Assembly (NCBI RefSeq): GCF_022771645.1
Contig: NZ_JALFCU010000111.1
Coordinates: 1-23,523, forward strand
Source: Selenomonas sp.
GTDB taxonomy: Bacteria > Bacillota > Negativicutes > Selenomonadales > Selenomonadaceae
DNA length: 23,523 bases
Direction: 5' to 3'
Shown here: positions 8,387-16,183 of the stretch, piece by piece
How positions within the stretch are numbered: the first letter of the stretch is position 1
How the letters are laid out: each line of letters starts with the position of its first letter
Made by a program: the position numbers and the translations under genes
Notes under the pieces: model-generated
The model's input: the letters and a program-made list of their open reading frames with translations, nothing else
Database searches by the model: none
What the model was told of the DNA's origin: nothing

Positions 8387-10303
8387 TCACGAATCCAGCT
8401 TCCTCAATTCCTTCATTTTTCTCATCGTATACGCCGAATCAATCATATCTTTGGAAATCGCAATAATCTTTGCCCCTTGTGGAGCTACTCGCGCCAATTC
8501 TTTTGCAACCTCTTGTGCTGTACTATCTCTCCAAATCGCAATGATGATACAATCATTTTCCTCAATCTTCATATTTTCGGGCGAGTCAACGTTCAATCCA
8601 CGTGCACGGCAGCTTTCAAACGCCCGATCATACCAGCCCACAATATTCAAACGTTCTTTTTCTTTGTTGTAGAATTCCTCACCAAACCGTCCAGCCCCAT
8701 AAACTTTCACTTTGTTCGGGCATTCTCCCTCGAAATACGGGAATATGCCATGGAAATCATCAAAATATTCATATCCCTGGTAGAGCATCATCATAAGCGC
8801 CATCGCATCCACTGCCGGATAATCGTCCGGATGCAAGCCTGCTTTCAAAAACTGCGCGTCCATATAACTGACAAATTGTGACATCATCCGTGGGAACACG
8901 CCATGTTTGTACTCATGCGAACGAGAGGCAGAACCCAATACGACACGACAAAAATAAAGGATATCCGGAATATAACTGATGCGCTCTGCCTGTATCATCA
9001 TTTGCCAAATACAGGCAGTATCTTCGCACACGCGAATATCAATATCATATGTTTCCAAAGCCCTTTTTATTTGTTCTTTTCGAAAAAGGATGACGCAAAG
9101 AGACGCTGCCAACTTCGTACACAACAACAAAGAATCTTTTTCCGTATAGCCATTTTTCAGGCGTTCGATTCCTCGATAAATACCAGCAGGAGGCTGCTGA
9201 ACATCTAAAAACTTGTCCCCGTTGACAAGCTGGCTGCCTGCTACCACAAAATCCGCATGAGTCTCTTCCATGCTTTTCATAAAGATTTCACACATACGAG
9301 GAGCAACAAAATCATCTGAATCAACAAAAATAATCCAATCCCCGTTTGCAGCATCAACGCCTGTTTTTCTTGCCTCATTTTGCCCTGCATTTGCCTGATG
9401 GAAGAAACGAAATCTTTTGTTCTTTTTACAATAATATTCGGCAAATTCTGCAGAACCATCTGTCGATCCATCATCCACCAACAACACTTCAAACTCTGGA
9501 TACGTCTGCTTTCGAAGGCTTTCGAAACACTCCATCAAGTACGGCCTTTTGTTATAAACTGGAACAACGATACTAATCAATCGATTCATTTTTTCTCCTT
9601 GCGCAAACCCATTTTGCTGATTCTTCATAAGAGTGTCCGCAATTTCGAAATCCATCGCATCATCAATATCAAACGACCGCCCCCTCGGCATCGGGTAGCC
9701 GACCGTCCCTTCCGAGATAAATTCATGCTCTCGCAAGAGGAAGGCGCAGCTGTTGACGTAGACGGCGCCGTTGAGTTGGTAGACGGTCGGCAGCTTCTGC
9801 CGCTGGTAGCTTTCTTCCCTTCCGATCTCGGCGAAGGGTTGCAGGCGGCCTCCAGATTCCATGTGATACATCCAGTACGGGCTGGCCTCCGCCTCTGTCA
9901 CGCTCACGCAGGATTCTGCGCCGCTGTCGATGCAGCGTGCGATGGCGCCGTCGATGTCTTCCGGCGCGCGGAACGGCGAGGTGTCCTGCAGCAGCACGAC
10001 GTAGTCATAGTCCTCGAGGATGCCGATGGCGTGCAGTACGGGCTCGATGCTCGGCGTGTCGTCGCGCGCGAGCTCCGGCGGGCGCAGGAACGGCACGTCG
10101 CCGCCATACGTCCGCGCGACGTGCGCGATTTCCTCGTCCTCCGTCGAGACGATCGTGCGGTCGAGATAGCGCGACGCCCGCGCCTGCTCGATGGTCCATG
10201 CGATGAGCGGCTTGCCTGCGAGCGGCCGGATGTTTTTCCTTGGCACGCCTTTCGAGCCGCCGCGCGCGGGGATGATGCCGAGGAACGTTTTCCCCTGATA
10301 CAT
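8387..10303 (-). CDS. legF: Fusion: CMP-legionaminate-type synthetase (LegF/NeuA) + GT2 glycosyltransferase + Rossmann-like domain
   Basis: A single 638-residue frame. Residues 1 to about 228 form a CMP-nonulosonate synthetase: IIPARGGSKGVPRKN (10-24) binds CTP, DTSPFR (107-112) and RGRSFDIDDAMDFE (207-220) are typical. This domain activates the sugar acid with CTP. Residues 239 to about 480 are a GT2 domain (SIVVPVYN, VDDGSTDGS, VDSDD 327-331). From about 530 comes a Rossmann-like domain with YGAG (535-538). The synthetase is normally a separate protein of about 230 residues. At the junction an AAGGAG site lies 5 bases before an in-frame ATG at 9589, so free GT2 may also be made. Base composition drops sharply at the junction, suggesting recombination. 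The start is ATG 10303 with AAGGAGG 5 bases upstream. Domain calls are firm; the exact sugar is inferred from neighbours. Confidence 0.88.
   Translation of the reverse strand: MYQGKTFLGIIPARGGSKGVPRKNIRPLAGKPLIAWTIEQARASRYLDRTIVSTEDEEIAHVARTYGGDVPFLRPPELARDDTPSIEPVLHAIGILEDYDYVVLLQDTSPFRAPEDIDGAIARCIDSGAESCVSVTEAEASPYWMYHMESGGRLQPFAEIGREESYQRQKLPTVYQLNGAVYVNSCAFLLREHEFISEGTVGYPMPRGRSFDIDDAMDFEIADTLMKNQQNGFAQGEKMNRLISIVVPVYNKRPYLMECFESLRKQTYPEFEVLLVDDGSTDGSAEFAEYYCKKNKRFRFFHQANAGQNEARKTGVDAANGDWIIFVDSDDFVAPRMCEIFMKSMEETHADFVVAGSQLVNGDKFLDVQQPPAGIYRGIERLKNGYTEKDSLLLCTKLAASLCVILFRKEQIKRALETYDIDIRVCEDTACIWQMMIQAERISYIPDILYFCRVVLGSASRSHEYKHGVFPRMMSQFVSYMDAQFLKAGLHPDDYPAVDAMALMMMLYQGYEYFDDFHGIFPYFEGECPNKVKVYGAGRFGEEFYNKEKERLNIVGWYDRAFESCRARGLNVDSPENMKIEENDCIIIAIWRDSTAQEVAKELARVAPQGAKIIAISKDMIDSAYTMRKMKELRKLDS
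9587..9600 (-). promoter_or_regulatory. Internal Shine-Dalgarno and ATG at the LegF/GT2 junction
   Basis: On the minus strand AAGGAG (9600-9595) is followed by 5 bases and ATG (9589-9587). This ATG is the natural first codon of the GT2 domain (MNRLISIVVPVYN). It is in frame with the upstream synthetase, with no stop between. A 400-residue free glycosyltransferase could be translated from it alongside the 638-residue fusion. Confidence 0.75.
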
Positions 10304-10315
10304 GATGGCCTCCTT

Positions 10316-11389
10316 TCACGGCACGTCGTTTCCTTTTTCGTCGTGCTGGAACATCTCTTCGTAGTCGTCCTGCGCCTGATGAAAATCATCGATGCGCCCG
10401 ATGTCCATCCAGTAATCGCGGATGGGATAGAACGTCGTCTTCGCACCGTCCGTGATGAGCTCGTTGAAAAGATCCGGCATATCGAAAAAACGCTCCTCGT
10501 TCACATGCGCCACGGCCTCTGGCGACAGTGCGTAGATGCCTGCCGCCACGAAAAACGACTGCGTCGGCTTTTCGATGATGCGCTTGATGTGGTCGCCGCT
10601 GTAGTCGATCACGCCGTACGGGACTTGATACGCATACTCGCGCACGGCCATCGTCGCCGCCGCCCGCTGCGCCGCATGGTAATCGAGGAATTCGCCGAAA
10701 TCAAGCTTCGTCAGGAGGTCGCCGTTCATCACGATGATGGGCGCGTCCACTTTCGGCAAGAAATACAGCGCGCCCGCCGTCCCCATACGCTTCTTTTCAT
10801 GGATGTAGGCAATCTCCGCCCCGAACCGGCTGCCGTCGCCGAAGTACTGCTCGATCATCTCCGCCTTGTAATTCACCGACAGGTAAAAGCGGTGGAATCC
10901 GTTCTCGAGGAAGCTCTCGAGGATGGTTTGGAGGATGGGCTTGTTCCCGACCTTCAGCAGCGGCTTCGGCATCTTGTCCGTCAAAGGCCGCAACCGCGTC
11001 CCGAGCCCGCCAGCCATCAGCACGACGATGTTGTCACGCACGGGGCGCGTGAGGAGCTCGTCCAGCGTCACGAGGCCGACCATATGCCCCGTCTCATCGA
11101 CAAGCGGCGCCGTCCCGATGCTGCGCCGCCGCATTTCGCGGATGACGTAGGCCTTCTCTTCCTGCGGACGGAAAAAGACGGGAGACGCATTGGCGATCCG
11201 CGAAATGGGCTGCCCGAGATCCATGCCCTTGAGCAGCGCCCGACGCACATCGCCATCCGTGACAATCCCGCAGAGCACGCCATCTGCATCGACGACGCAG
11301 GCAATCCTGAGCGCCGCCCGGTCAATGACGCGGAGCGTATCAAGGATGGAGTCCGTATTGTGGACAAGACATTTTTTCCAGTTGTTCAT
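10316..11389 (-). CDS. ptmE: CBS-domain nucleotidyltransferase, PtmE-like (glucosamine-1-phosphate guanylyltransferase type)
   Basis: This 357-residue protein joins a pair of CBS domains (about 1-118, with IVTDGDVRRALLKG and VGLVTLDELL) to a sugar-phosphate nucleotidyltransferase. The latter has the signature LMAGGLGTRLRPLTDKMPKP (124-143), then MNGDLLTKLDF and DIGRIDDF. This CBS plus NTP-transferase order is that of Campylobacter jejuni PtmE, which makes the GDP-linked amino sugar feeding legionaminic acid synthesis. Finding it just upstream of legF agrees. ATG 11389 has GGAGG 5 bases upstream and is preferred over the ATG at 11401, which directly abuts AAAGGA. Whether the base is guanine here, and the exact sugar phosphate, are inferred from context. 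The legF start is 12 bases downstream. Confidence 0.82.
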   Translation of the reverse strand: MNNWKKCLVHNTDSILDTLRVIDRAALRIACVVDADGVLCGIVTDGDVRRALLKGMDLGQPISRIANASPVFFRPQEEKAYVIREMRRRSIGTAPLVDETGHMVGLVTLDELLTRPVRDNIVVLMAGGLGTRLRPLTDKMPKPLLKVGNKPILQTILESFLENGFHRFYLSVNYKAEMIEQYFGDGSRFGAEIAYIHEKKRMGTAGALYFLPKVDAPIIVMNGDLLTKLDFGEFLDYHAAQRAAATMAVREYAYQVPYGVIDYSGDHIKRIIEKPTQSFFVAAGIYALSPEAVAHVNEERFFDMPDLFNELITDGAKTTFYPIRDYWMDIGRIDDFHQAQDDYEEMFQHDEKGNDVP

Positions 11390-11453
11390 CACGGCCTCCA
11401 TTCCTTTCGTCTATGCATGCCCTCAAGAATCCCGCATGACGACAGCAGTCAGC

Positions 11454-12133
11454 TCACAATTTCTGTGCCTGCGCCAGATATTGGTGAACGACGCTCCCGC
11501 GATCGGTATAGACCAGTTCATCAATGACGATATTGCTGAATCCTGCAGAGGAAAGGAGTCCTTGCAAAGACTCCCGCGTCATCCAATGGATGCGGATATT
11601 TTGCAAGCGCCCCTCTTTCACATCGCGTTCCGTATCCGGTTCGAGCCCCGTCCCTGTTCCATAGCCCGTAGTCTTCTTGCCGAAGCTGATGGAAAAGATG
11701 CGCCCGCCTTTTTTCAACAGATGAAAAATCTCATCGAGCATGGCCCGGATATCTGCCAGCGTATTCGTGCAAATGACGGCAGCATCCACAACCGCATCGA
11801 ACATCCCATCTTCATAAGGAAGCGCGAGCCCGTCAGCTGTGATGATGTCCGCTTTGAGGCTTTGACGCGCCAGATTCTTCTTCGCATGGGTGACAGCACT
11901 CAATGATCCGTCAAACGCATACGTATCGAATCCCTCACGGGCAAAGTACCATGTATTTGCGCCAGCTCCACACCCGAAATCAAGGATTTTCACCTTGCTG
12001 CGGTCTGGTGCTTGATAGTAATTCAATGCGGTAAATCGGATCACGTGCTCGGATGGGTAGCCCCCCATTCTTGTTTTTCGTGTATTTCTTCCCATTTTGT
12101 ATCGAATGATGCCTGGGATTTTAGGTTCTTCAA
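11454..12133 (-). CDS. Class I SAM-dependent methyltransferase, N-terminus frameshifted at a G6 tract
   Basis: A paralogue of the next gene upstream, with the SAM-binding segment VKILDFGCGAGANTWY and a shared C-terminus (SVVHQYLAQA against SLVHQYIAKA). The catalytic core is intact from GGYPSEH onward. Upstream of GGYPSEH the open frame (which runs to an ATG at 12167) gives a sequence unlike the paralogue. One frame over, a TTG at 12133 opens MKNLKSQASF and later KWEEIHEKQEW, matching SFHTDWEKIHAGREW of the paralogue at the same length. The two frames meet in the G6 run at 12061-12066; seven Gs would join them. It is therefore out of phase as given: a phase-variable, damaged or mis-sequenced gene. 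It probably methylates the nonulosonic acid or another glycan sugar, by context only. Confidence 0.75.
11971..12011. repeat. 41-base near-identical segment, copy 1 (in methyltransferase paralogue)
   Basis: This stretch differs from 12705-12745 at 3 of 41 positions. Both encode the SAM-binding VKILDFGCGAG region and the residues just before it. It marks a tandem gene duplication and could support recombination between the copies. Confidence 0.85.
12061..12066 (-). repeat. G6 homopolymer on the coding strand at a frameshift
   Basis: Six C on the plus strand (six G in the gene). It is the exact point where the reading frame of the methyltransferase paralogue shifts. Seven Gs would give EWGGYPSEH continuous with the upstream frame. 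Confidence 0.8.
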
Positions 12134-12187
12134 GACCTTCCATCTCCTTCTGCCTGAAAGCTGTCATCGGAAAACGATATGCAACAC

Positions 12188-12868
12188 TTATTTTTCTGCT
12201 TTCGCGATATACTGATGAACAAGGCTGCCCACATCCGTATACCTCACTTCCTCGATGACGATACGAGAGAACCCTGCTTCTGCCAGAACATCATGGAGCT
12301 CCTGCCGGTCAAAACAATGCATGTAGCCTGTATGCGCGGCGCGTCCTTCGGTCGTGTCCGCGAACGTATTCGGCTCTATCTCCGTTCCGCTACCATATCC
12401 GGTCATCTCACGACCAAAGACACAGGAAAAGAATTTGCCGCCCGTCTTCAGGAAGCGGTGGCATTCGCCATACATCATGCGGATATTTGCGAGCGTATTG
12501 GAATAAATCATGACATTGTCGATGATGGCGTCAAAGGTCTCCGATTCATACGGCAACTGGATACCATCGGCGACGAGGAAGTGCGCCGCGAGGCCTTTCT
12601 TCGCGAGGTTCTTCTCCGCGCGCGCCACGGCGCTCTTCGAGCCGTCGAATGCATAGGTGTCAAAGCCTTCATTGGCGAGATACCACGTGTTCGCGCCTGC
12701 GCCGCACCCGAAATCAAGAATTTTCACCTTGCTACGGTCCGGTGCGCTATAGAAATTCCGCGCGACGAATCGAATGACATGTTCGGACGGATATCCGCCC
12801 CATTCCCTGCCCGCATGGATTTTCTCCCAATCGGTATGAAAGGATGTCCCGTTCTCGACAACACCCAT
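12188..12868 (-). CDS. Class I SAM-dependent methyltransferase
   Basis: This intact 226-residue protein starts MGVVENGTSF. It has WEKIHAGREWGGYPSEH (14-30), then KILDFGCGAGANTWYL (49-64) for SAM binding, an acidic residue after the second strand (YAFDGSKSA) and ADGIQLPYE. The family is the UbiE/COQ5-like class I methyltransferases, cytoplasmic. ATG 12868 has AAGGAG 9 bases upstream and sits 13 bases after the legI stop. It lies between the nonulosonate synthase gene and the CMP-synthetase block, so O- or N-methylation of the nonulosonic acid or its precursor is a reasonable inference; methylated legionaminic acid derivatives are known in Campylobacter. The acceptor is unproven. Confidence 0.85.
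   Translation of the reverse strand: MGVVENGTSFHTDWEKIHAGREWGGYPSEHVIRFVARNFYSAPDRSKVKILDFGCGAGANTWYLANEGFDTYAFDGSKSAVARAEKNLAKKGLAAHFLVADGIQLPYESETFDAIIDNVMIYSNTLANIRMMYGECHRFLKTGGKFFSCVFGREMTGYGSGTEIEPNTFADTTEGRAAHTGYMHCFDRQELHDVLAEAGFSRIVIEEVRYTDVGSLVHQYIAKAEK
12705..12745. repeat. 41-base near-identical segment, copy 2 (in intact methyltransferase)
   Basis: Partner of 11971-12011, with 38 of 41 bases identical and in the same orientation, 734 bases apart. It covers the SAM-binding loop of the intact paralogue. Confidence 0.85.
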
Positions 12869-12881
12869 CTGTATCGTCTCC

Positions 12882-13895
12882 TTACTGCAAAATCATTCCA
12901 AAACCCTCGTCGGCTTGATAGTCACGCATCGCCACCGTCCCAACGAGGCGGTCGTAGTCGCGGGCGAGGACACCGTGCATGCTGCGCTTGACAGCGATGT
13001 CCGCTTCGCCGAGTATCTCGCCCTTGCGGATTGGTCGCGCAGCGACGAGGCGTTTCGTGACGACTCGCGTGATTTCTCGCTCAGCAGGCGTTGCCGCTTT
13101 GATGCCTGTGCCGAGCGCCGTCTCAATGTGGCGGATCTCGTCAACCATGCGGCGGAACTCCGCCGGCTCCGTGCTCGCGGCCTGATCCGGTCCTTCCATT
13201 GCACGGTCGAGCGTGAAATGCTTTTCAATAACGGTCGCGCCCATCGCGACCGCCGCGACGGCGACCTCCGTCCCGACCGTATGATCGGAGTAACCGACCG
13301 GCAGCTGGAACGCCGCGCGCAGCGTCTGCATGGCGCGCAGGTTTACATCCTCGTACGGGCAAGGATAGTTCGTCGTACAATGCAAGAGCGTGATGTCCTC
13401 CGCCCCGCCCTCGCGGAGCGCCGCGAGCGACCGCTCGATATCTCCGAGCGCGCTCATGCCCGTCGAGAGGATGACGGGCAGATGCCGCCGCCCGATGTCC
13501 CGCAGGTATGAGACGTTCCCCATATCGCCCGAACTGACTTTCACGAATGGAATCCCTAGGCCGATGAGAAAATCCAAGCTCTCAATCTCGTCCGCCGTCG
13601 ATGCGAACGTGATGCCGATCTCGTCGCAATGGCGTTTAATGACACGAAAATCATCATAGGACATCTCGAGCCGCTTCAACATATCGAACTGCGACTCCGT
13701 CACGCCGGTATTCATGGCCTGATAGTCCGCCTGCGCCACATCGTGCGTGATGATGCTCTCCGTCCTCCACGTCTGGAACTTCACGACATCCGCGCCGGCC
13801 TCTTTCGCTGCGTCGCAAAGCTCCAGCGCAATCGGCAGCTGATTGTTGTGGTTCACGCCGGCCTCGGCAATGATCAGCGTTTTTTTCTGCTTCAT
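12882..13895 (-). CDS. legI: Nonulosonic acid synthase, NeuB/LegI family
   Basis: This 337-residue protein condenses a six-carbon amino sugar with phosphoenolpyruvate to make a nine-carbon sugar acid. The N-terminal TIM-barrel starts LIIAEAGVNHNN (7-18), with DVVKFQTW, then KVSSGDM, LSTGMS, LLHCTTNYPCPYEDVNL, GYSDHT and EKHFTLDR, all NeuB-family landmarks. A C-terminal SAF (antifreeze-like) domain, about 285-337, includes KGEILGEADIAVKR. ATG 13895 overlaps the legG stop as ATGA and has AAAGGAG 8 bases upstream; the frame open to 13919 is a shadow. Neu5Ac synthase NeuB has the same fold, but the legB, legC and ptmE genes nearby favour legionaminic acid. PseI is less likely, as no pseB/pseC/pseG set is seen. 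Confidence 0.9.
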   Translation of the reverse strand: MKQKKTLIIAEAGVNHNNQLPIALELCDAAKEAGADVVKFQTWRTESIITHDVAQADYQAMNTGVTESQFDMLKRLEMSYDDFRVIKRHCDEIGITFASTADEIESLDFLIGLGIPFVKVSSGDMGNVSYLRDIGRRHLPVILSTGMSALGDIERSLAALREGGAEDITLLHCTTNYPCPYEDVNLRAMQTLRAAFQLPVGYSDHTVGTEVAVAAVAMGATVIEKHFTLDRAMEGPDQAASTEPAEFRRMVDEIRHIETALGTGIKAATPAEREITRVVTKRLVAARPIRKGEILGEADIAVKRSMHGVLARDYDRLVGTVAMRDYQADEGFGMILQ

Positions 13896-15103
13896 GTTCT
13901 GCGCTCCTTTGCTAGCCACGACGACAGTTCCGGCAGGTCATAAAACGGCTTGCGGCTGTCATGCGGGCCGCTTGCGAGATAGGCTTTCAAAATGCGGTGA
14001 ATCTCGCTCGATGTCTGCCCCTTGCCGAACGGCGTATCACTCTGCCGCGCGATCGCCTGGAAATCTTCCGACATCGCCCGCCGCACAGCCGCCTCGATGG
14101 CCGCACGCGTCGGTTCGCAGGAAATCACACTCGTCGCGAGCATCCGCCCTTTCTGCCGGTCGCCGATGTTCACCGTCGGCACGCCGAGCGCCGGGATTTC
14201 CACGAGGCCGCTCGACGAATTGCCGATGACCATCGCTGCATGCTTGCAAGCCGAGAGATACCGCACGACGCCAAGCGAGGCCGTGAGATGCCAATCTTCG
14301 TGGTTCACCGCCGCCATCTGCCATCGCTCGTTGATGGCCGTCCCGCCTGCATCCGCATTTGCCGCTGTGATGATGTATGAGAGCTCCGGCACGGCCTCCA
14401 TCGCCGCGATCAGCGCATCGACCTCCGCGACCTCGCGTCCATGTTCCTGCGTCACAGGATGGAACGTCACGACAGCATATCCTTTTTCCCGCAACGGGAA
14501 TCCCAAATCCTCCGACAGCCGCTCGACCGGCCAGAACTCGGTCGCGAGGCAATTTTCCACGCCCGGTTCGCCGACGTTCCACACGCTCGCCGGCTGCTCG
14601 CCCATCTGGACGAGGCGGTCAGCCGACTCTTGGCAGCCCGGAAAATGCAGCACACTCATCTTCGTGATGCAATGACGGAAACCATCGTCAAGCGCCCCCT
14701 CCGTCACATCGCCGCCCGAGATGTGCGCTGTCGGAACGCCGAGGATGTACGCCGCTGTCACCGCCGCGAACGCCTCGTAGCGATCGCCAAGTACAAGCAG
14801 GATGTCTGGGCGCTTCCCTGCAAAGTAGCGTGCAAACGCCTCGACCGCTACGCCTGTCGCAACAGCCATGCCAGTACGGTCATCATTCTCGACAGGAATG
14901 GGAATGCGGTCATACTCATCGAATCCGTCGTTCTGGATTTCCATCTGCGTGTTGCCGAATTTCGCGCTCAAGTGCGTTCCCGTGACGGCAAGCTGCAAAT
15001 CCAGCTCGTCATCGTCACGAAGCTTGCACAAAATCCGCCGCAAGATGCCATATTCCGCGCGCGTCCCGGTAACAGCGCAAACCTTCCAGCGTTTTTCCTG
15101 CAT
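13892..15103 (-). CDS. legG: Hydrolysing NDP-sugar 2-epimerase, NeuC/LegG family
   Basis: This 403-residue protein inverts C2 and removes the nucleotide from an NDP-di-N-acetylamino sugar, giving the free sugar used by the synthase. Motifs are AVTGTRAEYG (10-19), LAVTGTHLS, LLVLGDRYEA, HISGGDVTEGALDD, and near the C-terminus GNSSSGLVEIPALGVPTVNIGDRQKGR, typical of the hydrolysing (NeuC) branch rather than WecB. ATG 15103 has GGGGGTGG a few bases upstream. Its stop overlaps the legI start. In a legionaminic pathway the substrate is the NDP-linked 2,4-diacetamido-2,4,6-trideoxyglucose; in a sialic acid pathway it would be UDP-GlcNAc. LegB and LegC in the same operon favour the former. Confidence 0.9.
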   Translation of the reverse strand: MQEKRWKVCAVTGTRAEYGILRRILCKLRDDDELDLQLAVTGTHLSAKFGNTQMEIQNDGFDEYDRIPIPVENDDRTGMAVATGVAVEAFARYFAGKRPDILLVLGDRYEAFAAVTAAYILGVPTAHISGGDVTEGALDDGFRHCITKMSVLHFPGCQESADRLVQMGEQPASVWNVGEPGVENCLATEFWPVERLSEDLGFPLREKGYAVVTFHPVTQEHGREVAEVDALIAAMEAVPELSYIITAANADAGGTAINERWQMAAVNHEDWHLTASLGVVRYLSACKHAAMVIGNSSSGLVEIPALGVPTVNIGDRQKGRMLATSVISCEPTRAAIEAAVRRAMSEDFQAIARQSDTPFGKGQTSSEIHRILKAYLASGPHDSRKPFYDLPELSSWLAKERRT

Positions 15104-15118
15104 CCTGCCACCCCCTCG

Positions 15119-16183
15119 TCATCTTCGGTACTGAATCATGAAAGAATTCTCTTCATCAAACGAAACATCTCGTTCCTTTCGAATCTCTATCAACCTTTGA
15201 TACCTCTCTGCATCAAAAATTACCCGCCCGATATGAAACGGGCATCTACCATTCTTGTTGAATTGCTTCTTGAACCCGAACAGATTGTCGTCCGGAGCCA
15301 TGCCGCCGCCCAGATGGAATCTCTGGATGCCGCGCTCCGCTCCCCAGACGGCAACCTCGTAAAGAAGCAGGTTGATGGCGGCAAATTTGCGATAGGCGGT
15401 CAAGCTGCCCGAAAGATGATAATGCATATACTCATCGTTGTAATAAATGATTGTACCCGCAATCGGCTGATCCTCATGATATGCATAAAAGAGGCATGCA
15501 TGATCTGCCAAGGCCTTTTGCGCGGAAAAATACGGCGAACCGAAAAAATAGTAGTCGTTCGCGTGATCCCGCGTCATCGTGTCTTCGTAGATGCGCCGAA
15601 ACGCCTCCATATCCCCGACAGGCCTGCAACGGACAACAACGCCATTTTTCTTTGCCTTGCGCACTTTATTCCGGCACGCGCTGTCCATATTCCGGGCAAT
15701 CGTCTCTGGATTTCCGGTGTCGATGGCGATGGTGTCGTGCATATACCGGCATTCAAACAAGTTTGGGAAGCACGCATGGTTCAACAGTAAAGGATGAAAA
15801 CGGACAAAGAGCGAAACGATATGATGCGCCCTACAATATGCATGCAGTTGCTGGGAAAAATCCCTCTCCGTTTCCGCATTTACAGTCCCATCCACCAGCG
15901 GCCCGCCATACCCATATGGTGTCGACCAGTCGTACCACGCCCCTGCCGGAATCGCGCCTGCGAATCTCGGATCCGTGGAAATGTCCTGCTGCATAACGAC
16001 GAAACAAACACGGCAACCATCATTTTCGTAAAAAACGAGATACGGGACACCATCGCCATGGATGGAAAACGAGCGCGCATATGCGGACAGATAATATACA
16101 TCCCAATGCGGAAAAGAACGCACAAGCGAATCCCACGCATCCGCTTCATCCAAGGAAAACATACGAAATGACAATCTCAGCAT
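15119..16183 (-). CDS. FemAB/GNAT-like acyltransferase
   Basis: This 354-residue protein resembles the FemAB-related GNAT family often annotated as peptidoglycan bridge-forming or GNAT acetyltransferase. Visible landmarks are YGYGGPLV (about 89-96), MDSACRNKVRKAKKNGV (a basic helix typical of the family), IAGTIIYYNDEYMHYHLSGS and FHLGGGMAPDDNLFGFKKQFN near the end. Members transfer acyl or aminoacyl groups to amino groups. No LegH-type N-acetyltransferase is visible in the window, so this protein may acylate the 4-amino group made by LegC, or add a different acyl group; that is inference. The ATG at 16183 lies in the upstream gene's stop region (ATGCTGA overlap); a TTG at 16174 is an alternative. 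It lies 15 bases before legG. Confidence 0.78.
   Translation of the reverse strand: MLRLSFRMFSLDEADAWDSLVRSFPHWDVYYLSAYARSFSIHGDGVPYLVFYENDGCRVCFVVMQQDISTDPRFAGAIPAGAWYDWSTPYGYGGPLVDGTVNAETERDFSQQLHAYCRAHHIVSLFVRFHPLLLNHACFPNLFECRYMHDTIAIDTGNPETIARNMDSACRNKVRKAKKNGVVVRCRPVGDMEAFRRIYEDTMTRDHANDYYFFGSPYFSAQKALADHACLFYAYHEDQPIAGTIIYYNDEYMHYHLSGSLTAYRKFAAINLLLYEVAVWGAERGIQRFHLGGGMAPDDNLFGFKKQFNKNGRCPFHIGRVIFDAERYQRLIEIRKERDVSFDEENSFMIQYRR

Noticed and set aside
9380..11527. A 715-residue plus-strand open frame
   Set aside because: It lies opposite the LegF-GT2 fusion and PtmE-like genes, has no family motifs and is rich in Arg, His and Asp runs, as expected for the complement of GC-rich coding DNA.
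13880..13886. T7 run near the start of legI as a further slippage tract
   Set aside because: The legI frame is intact through it, and A/T runs of this length are common; no sign of a frame break.
12882..15103. Classical sialic acid (Neu5Ac) synthesis by neuB and neuC
   Set aside because: The motifs fit the wider family, but legB, legC and a ptmE-like gene in the same operon point to a legionaminic-type sugar. Neu5Ac remains a weaker alternative.
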